NCBI GenBank assembly: GCA_003439945.1
Contig: QVRM01005417.1
Coordinates: 631,001 to 695,000 of the forward strand
Length of the DNA stretch: 64,000 bases
Reading direction: 5' to 3'
Source of the DNA: Dermanyssus gallinae
Lineage: Eukaryota; Arthropoda; Arachnida; Mesostigmata; Dermanyssidae
Shown: positions 59,813-64,000 of the stretch, piece after piece
Position numbering within the stretch: position 1 is the first letter of the stretch
How the letters are laid out: each line of letters opens with the position of its first letter
Position numbers and translations under genes: made by a program
The notes under the pieces: model-generated
Told to the model about the DNA's origin: nothing
Databases searched by the model: none
The model's input: the letters and a program-made list of their open reading frames with translations, nothing else

Positions 59813-60391
59813 ATGACAGCAGAAGCGATTCACTGTAGTGTCGAAGACGTGCAAGTACACAGTCAAAAATTGTATAGAATCGAACACACAAGACGACGCC
59901 GCACAGCTGGCTGCAAAACGTCACGTGCTAAGGTAACTGGTAAGGTGGAGAATATACCACGTGACTTTGACTTTATTTCTCCTAATAGTTTGGATATGAC
60001 AGTAGGGACTGACTTCTGCACGGCGTATCATCGAATTAAATGCTTTTCGAAGTTTAAAGAAGGTTATTACGGACGGAAATAAATTCGATGTGTGCGTTCT
60101 CGACGTCGAAGGGGAAGTCGCAGGCTACCGCAACTGGAAAGCGTCAGTTGGTCCCCACTTGCACTCAGCCATATCATCGGGTATGCACTGGTTGAAATTT
60201 TATCGTCGGACTCGGCGTTCGGCTCGTGTGTATGTCTCGCTCTGGTTTCGAGTTTAAAAATTCATACGCTGCTCGAAAATCGTGACTACGAAATCCGTAG
60301 CTGCTGTCCAGTTGACGATCTCCCGCCTGTGCGTGTAGCGCAAGAATTTATGTCTACGCTTTCAACAGCTTTGAGGGGACCTCAACTTTAA
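59813..60391 (+). other. Unrecognised 192-codon frame interrupted by one TAA
   Basis: One frame is open from ATG at 59813 to TAA at 60080-60082 and then open again to TAA at 60389. The first part is basic (RIEHTRRRRTAGCKTSRAK), followed by IPRDFDFISPNSLDMTVGTD. The second part starts with an arginine-rich stretch and has a hydrophobic segment (LALSHIIGYALVEIL). Another frame gives a coherent-looking FDVCVLDVEGEVAGYRNWKA at about 60083-60142, so a +1 shift could be involved. I recognise no family. It may be a decayed transposon gene or chance. Confidence 0.2.
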
Positions 60392-61892
60392 ACGACAAGT
60401 TGAATTTCAGAAGTGGTAGATAAAACAGCACGGCAGTGCGGAATCACTGCTTGCTCACTTTTGATGGCTTTTCGAGCTAAGGATATCTCTCGAAAAAGAC
60501 TAGTGTCTAGTATTGGAGTTCGAGAACAAGTTCACTTAGGACCTGTAGACGAAACAGTTGTGCAGTGGGTTTGTGGCGGACCCTAACTCTCGCTGGGCCG
60601 CTATCGTACGGGTCTTCGTTATATATGCAGTGAGCACATTGTAAACAGAGTTGTAAACACAAGAGCTTTTAATCCAAGAAACTCCCGGATGCTTTGCTAC
60701 TGTTTTCAATGAGATCTCTTCAAGAGGCGTAAGTTCGTTGTCATGTCGCACACGGCACATTGCATAGCTATATGAATATGAATATTGTTTGTTTTAAATA
60801 AGGGGAGACAAACATCTTTATAAAATAGCTCCACTTGAGTTTGTCACAAAAAATCTAGGTGAGATTTTGAAGCAGCTTTGGTCAGAATTTTTTTCTCACA
60901 TACTGGACTGAACATGTCAATAAACAGAGAAAAAACAAGTATGCTATCCCCTGTGGCTGCAAGTGAACAAGAAACCTAGCGCCAATTCTGACTTTGTATT
61001 AATTGCTTGAAAAAAAAGTGCATTTAGCAGTTACACAAGATAATTACTATCTTTATTATTAAGTAAGTACTCTATAACTCAGAAATACACTAGGGATCCC
61101 AACTGACTATATTCAGGCCATAGCAGTAGTCATGTTAGAGGAGCAAAGTTTCAAATAGATATAGAGTTTGCTATAATCATAAAAGTGGCATTACAGTTTT
61201 TAACAACAAATGATCGCAACCTTTAAGCATTAAACGATGCACAAAACGGTGTTTTTCACTCAAACGAAATTTCACTATCTAAACGTAGAATACTTTTACA
61301 AACTGTACCATTTATCACACGTTTCCCCGAAAATGCATCGCACTCGAACTCGATTCGTGGCTAATATGTTCATAGTCATTGGCTTTCTCACCTCAATAGC
61401 AAAGGTAGAAGGGTTGCAGCATTAAGACAGGGTAAGTTGTGGCACATAGAATTCACCAGGCAACCGTACTCAGAGCTGCGGTAAACCGCAAACATATTGT
61501 GACTCGCTCTTCGTATTGTACGGATACGCACACATTAAATTCCGGCACGTCTTAGTTACCAGAGGCAAAAACGATCTTGCTTCTCTCTTTAGGGAGCTGA
61601 TGAAGCGATTGTGGGCACAGTAGTTTCTAAATGCCAACCTGTCACTTGCTTAGTTTTGACAGACAGACAAACAGTAGAACCCGTACGTACATAGCCTATA
61701 GTTCAAGCGTAATCGGGCTCAAGTTTAAGCCACATCTCAGCTGGCGTCAGAGCGTAAATTTAGCCTAGCAACGTTCAATTTATTCGCCGTCCGGATACTG
61801 CTCAGGTCCCGATTGCGGTTGCCACGGTTGAAGGCTCACGTTATTTACGACATATTTCTGTTACATTTCTATTCAATCGCCGTACAAGAGCC
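60392..61892. other. No recognisable gene
   Basis: AT-rich with short frames. Confidence 0.35.
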
Positions 61893-62062
61893 GCAATCAC
61901 AACAACAGTAACGACACAAACAGCTGCTAGGACAACAAAATCAGCTGCAGCAACAACGACAATAACAAAAATAGCTGTAGCAACAACATCAACAACAAAA
62001 ATAGCTACAGCAACAACAACAACCACAGCAACACAAATAACAGCAACAACAGTTTCGTTTGT
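61893..62062. repeat. Degenerate CAA triplet array with an internal long period
   Basis: CAACAACA triplets, with the phrase AAAATAGCTGTAGCAACAAC / AAAATAGCTACAGCAACAAC recurring about every 33 bp (61967, 62000; a related AAAATCAGCTGCAG at 61937). Confidence 0.88.
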
Positions 62063-62500
62063 ATGCCATCATCACAGCACTGTCTCGAGCGTCTTGTGCT
62101 CTCCAATGAGCTCGATTTGTCGTCTCGATCATACCTATGATTGATTGCCACGTGTGCTTCCCGTGCTTCTTCTTTCGACCCGGTCGGTGGCCATGTGGAA
62201 TCGTGTCGTTACTCTTACGATTACTATCAGACGTCACCGTCCGCTCACGATTTTGGCATATTGCCACCCTTCTCTCCAGAACAGAAAGGTGGCAGCGTCA
62301 GTAGCGTCAGCAGCAACAGCAGCAGCAGAAACAACAACCCAGACCCGCAGGCGTAGACATTGCTCGGGCACGTTGCCTGAACTTGGCGACACGTGCCTTG
62401 TGAATGTCGCGGCATGCAGAGACGCGTTTCCTGTCTGGAAAGGTGGAACTCATCTGCACGTCGAGAGCGAGAGAAAGGCAGATATATAGATAGATAGATA

Positions 62501-62600
62501 TATAGATACAGGTAGATACATAGTGATAGACATATAGATACAGGTAGATACATAGTGATAGACATATAGATACAGGTAGATACATAGTGATAGACATATA
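62501..62600. repeat. 32-bp minisatellite, three identical units
   Basis: Units of TATAGATACAGGTAGATACA plus TAGTGATAGACA start at 62501, 62533 and 62565; the repeat fades after 62597. It lies in a GATA-rich region (62480-62640). The 239-codon minus frame (62307-63026) across it is serine/tyrosine/isoleucine-rich because of the repeat. Confidence 0.95.
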
Positions 62601-63727
62601 GATAGAAATATATACATAGAGATAGGTACAGAGATTGTGATAGCTAGAGAAAAACAGAGATCCTCTCCTGACAAGGGCGAACGAGAAGGAGGGTAATATA
62701 TGGTGATGATTGACTGTCGTTCCATCAAGGCAGGCTAGGTAGTCAGATCGATCTCGATAGCACACACACACACACATAGAGGCAGTCAGGTAAATGGTGA
62801 GTGTTTTTTTTTCGCGCTTGCTCGAACTACCGATTGTTGTTGGCGTTTGTTCGTGCTGGTGCAGTTGGCCGTCACGATGGCCGATCCTTGGTCGACTTGC
62901 TCCCTGCACCGCACGCCTGCCTGCCGGAAACAACCAAGACGACACTACCAAGCTCGGGAGGGGAGACGAAGAATAGTTTGAGCTTTTTGAAACAACCCCC
63001 TTTAAAACGAAATGTTTTTCCTTCATGACAAAGCGACTTGAGACGACTGAGGGATCTAGTGCTTTGGTGGTCGGTTGTTTGTGCTAGCAGATCGATGGTG
63101 GTCAGTATCTCGTGAGGTTGGAAAGCAGACTGATCGATGATTACGCGCTCGGAGTACAGTCGAGGGTAGGCGCGCAACAGCTGTTCGTCGTCGTCGTGAA
63201 AGCTGGAGGATGTGCGGGATGGTGAATGTGGTTGTGATAGTGATGGTGGTTATGTGGTGATGATGTGGTGATGTGACCAGAGCGTGATCTCAGGTCTAAT
63301 TTATCGGCGAGACATCTATCCATTGTGGTTGTTAGAAAGACTCCAGGGGACATATAGCAGCGTGTAGCGCGCGCAGTAAACTGTGTTAGCTTCGGCAGCT
63401 GTATTTGACCAGTTTGTCTGTCTGTCTGTCCGTGTGCTGGTTTGACACAAATTTGACACAAACCGGGTCATTAGAAACAATGACACTAACGGACCGCGGC
63501 TCAGCTGCAGGCACAAGTCGCATGCTGGCCACTTTGAATGGAGAAAAAACGATTGCTTTTTTCTGCAAGTTAAATTTTGTGATTGCAACACCAACAACAG
63601 AAAGTGTGAATTGCTCAAAAAAAGTGCTACGCGTGTGCGCTTGTCTGCGTCCGTGCTACAATCAGGTAAGCAGGCTTCGATTTTGTTAAATCAAAATTAT
63701 TTCCCAGTTACATGGGGGCAATTGTAT
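62601..63727. other. No recognisable gene
   Basis: CA repeat at 62761-62775, GTGATG-rich DNA at 63217-63275 and a CTGT run near 63416-63430. Frames up to 106 codons overlap on both strands. Confidence 0.35.
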
Positions 63728-63850
63728 TGTTTCGAAGTAACAGTGAAATTACTTATTTTTGTTACACCGGTGTGGCTCCCCGAACAAAGCTGTACAAAAT
63801 GTGCGGTTGCAAGAAAAAGTCCTGGATAGAGAAACGCAATGCACAACGAA
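63728..63850 (+). mobile_element. Diverged relative of the fold-back element arm
   Basis: TGTTTCGAAGTAACAGTGAAATTACT here matches TGTTTCGGAGTTACAGTGAAATTACT of the left arm (near 58233). The match continues through CACYGGTGTG-type, GTACAAAATGTGCGGTTGC and AGAAACnnAnGCACA blocks for about 120 bp, at roughly 65-70% identity. Neither the CAGGGTG terminus nor a second arm is present before the window ends. Confidence 0.6.
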
Positions 63851-63893
63851 TTCTACTTCTCTCTTGAATCTAGCCAATCTGGATGTGGAGGCC

Positions 63894-63920
<27 letters not shown>
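63894..63920. repeat. TA microsatellite
   Basis: An uninterrupted TA run. Confidence 0.96.
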
Positions 63921-63927
<7 letters not shown>

Positions 63928-64000
63928 GGGTTCGTAAACCTTCAACAGTATTTGTGGTATTAAGTTGCGCCACTTAACTTGGTTCTAGTTATCGTCACAC

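Noticed and set aside
62501..62600. CRISPR-like array
   Set aside because: The 32-bp units are contiguous with no spacers; it is a minisatellite in eukaryotic DNA.
62307..63026. 239-codon minus frame, the longest in the window
   Set aside because: It crosses the 32-bp GATA-rich minisatellite and a CA repeat; the S/Y/I-rich composition comes from those repeats and no domain is visible.

Overview
The window is eukaryotic nuclear DNA with the texture of an arthropod intergenic or intronic region. No operons or bacterial gene spacing are visible, and there is no long open frame outside repeats. It is crowded with microsatellites: long TA runs and triplet arrays of GTT/AAC, TTA/TAA and GCT/CAG. 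It also holds decayed non-LTR retrotransposons (LINEs), tRNA-derived SINEs and one very large fold-back (palindromic) element. A chelicerate (mite or tick) would fit the mixture of LINEs with short tandem tails, tRNA-derived SINEs and dense microsatellites, but that is inference; nothing here fixes the species.

Layout. At 1-750 lies the 3' end of a LINE. Another LINE 3' end, possibly of the same family, is at 9076-9557 on the minus strand. A LINE ORF1 relic with a clear CCHC zinc knuckle is at 4590-5728 (minus), and an endonuclease-domain relic is at 26485-26815 (minus). Relics of the C-terminal region of a second LINE type occur at 7097-7362, 27934-28544, 37490-38040 and 57776-58122, all on the minus strand. 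A third, longer relic at 43596-46230 (plus) keeps ORF1 zinc-knuckle and reverse-transcriptase thumb pieces. SINEs sit at 2385-2517, 35166-35212 and 35256-35440 (one family), at 39836-40112 and 51015-51192 (a second), and at 46480-46600 (a third). A 1,061-bp fold-back element occupies 58135-59195, and a diverged relative of its arm lies at 63728-63850. A 200-bp-scale diverged inverted repeat (34842-35074 against 35992-36199) brackets the inverted SINE pair.

The segments at about 15.2-17 kb, 19-23 kb, 29-30.3 kb, 34-35 kb, 52-53 kb and 54-56.5 kb look richer in GC and in CG dinucleotides. The segments around 3.6-6.3, 9-13, 31-34, 36-39 and 57-63 kb look more AT-rich. The GC-richer parts could lie near genes, but I could not recognise one host exon, tRNA gene, rRNA or structured ncRNA.

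There is no evidence for a multi-gene protein system. The most informative structures are the near-complete palindromic transposon, LINE copies inserted into the TAA tails of other LINE copies, the inverted SINE pair in a CTA microsatellite nested inside a larger inverted repeat, and a 65-bp repeat whose two copies differ almost only by transitions. Comparisons between copies were done by eye, so percent identities are approximate.
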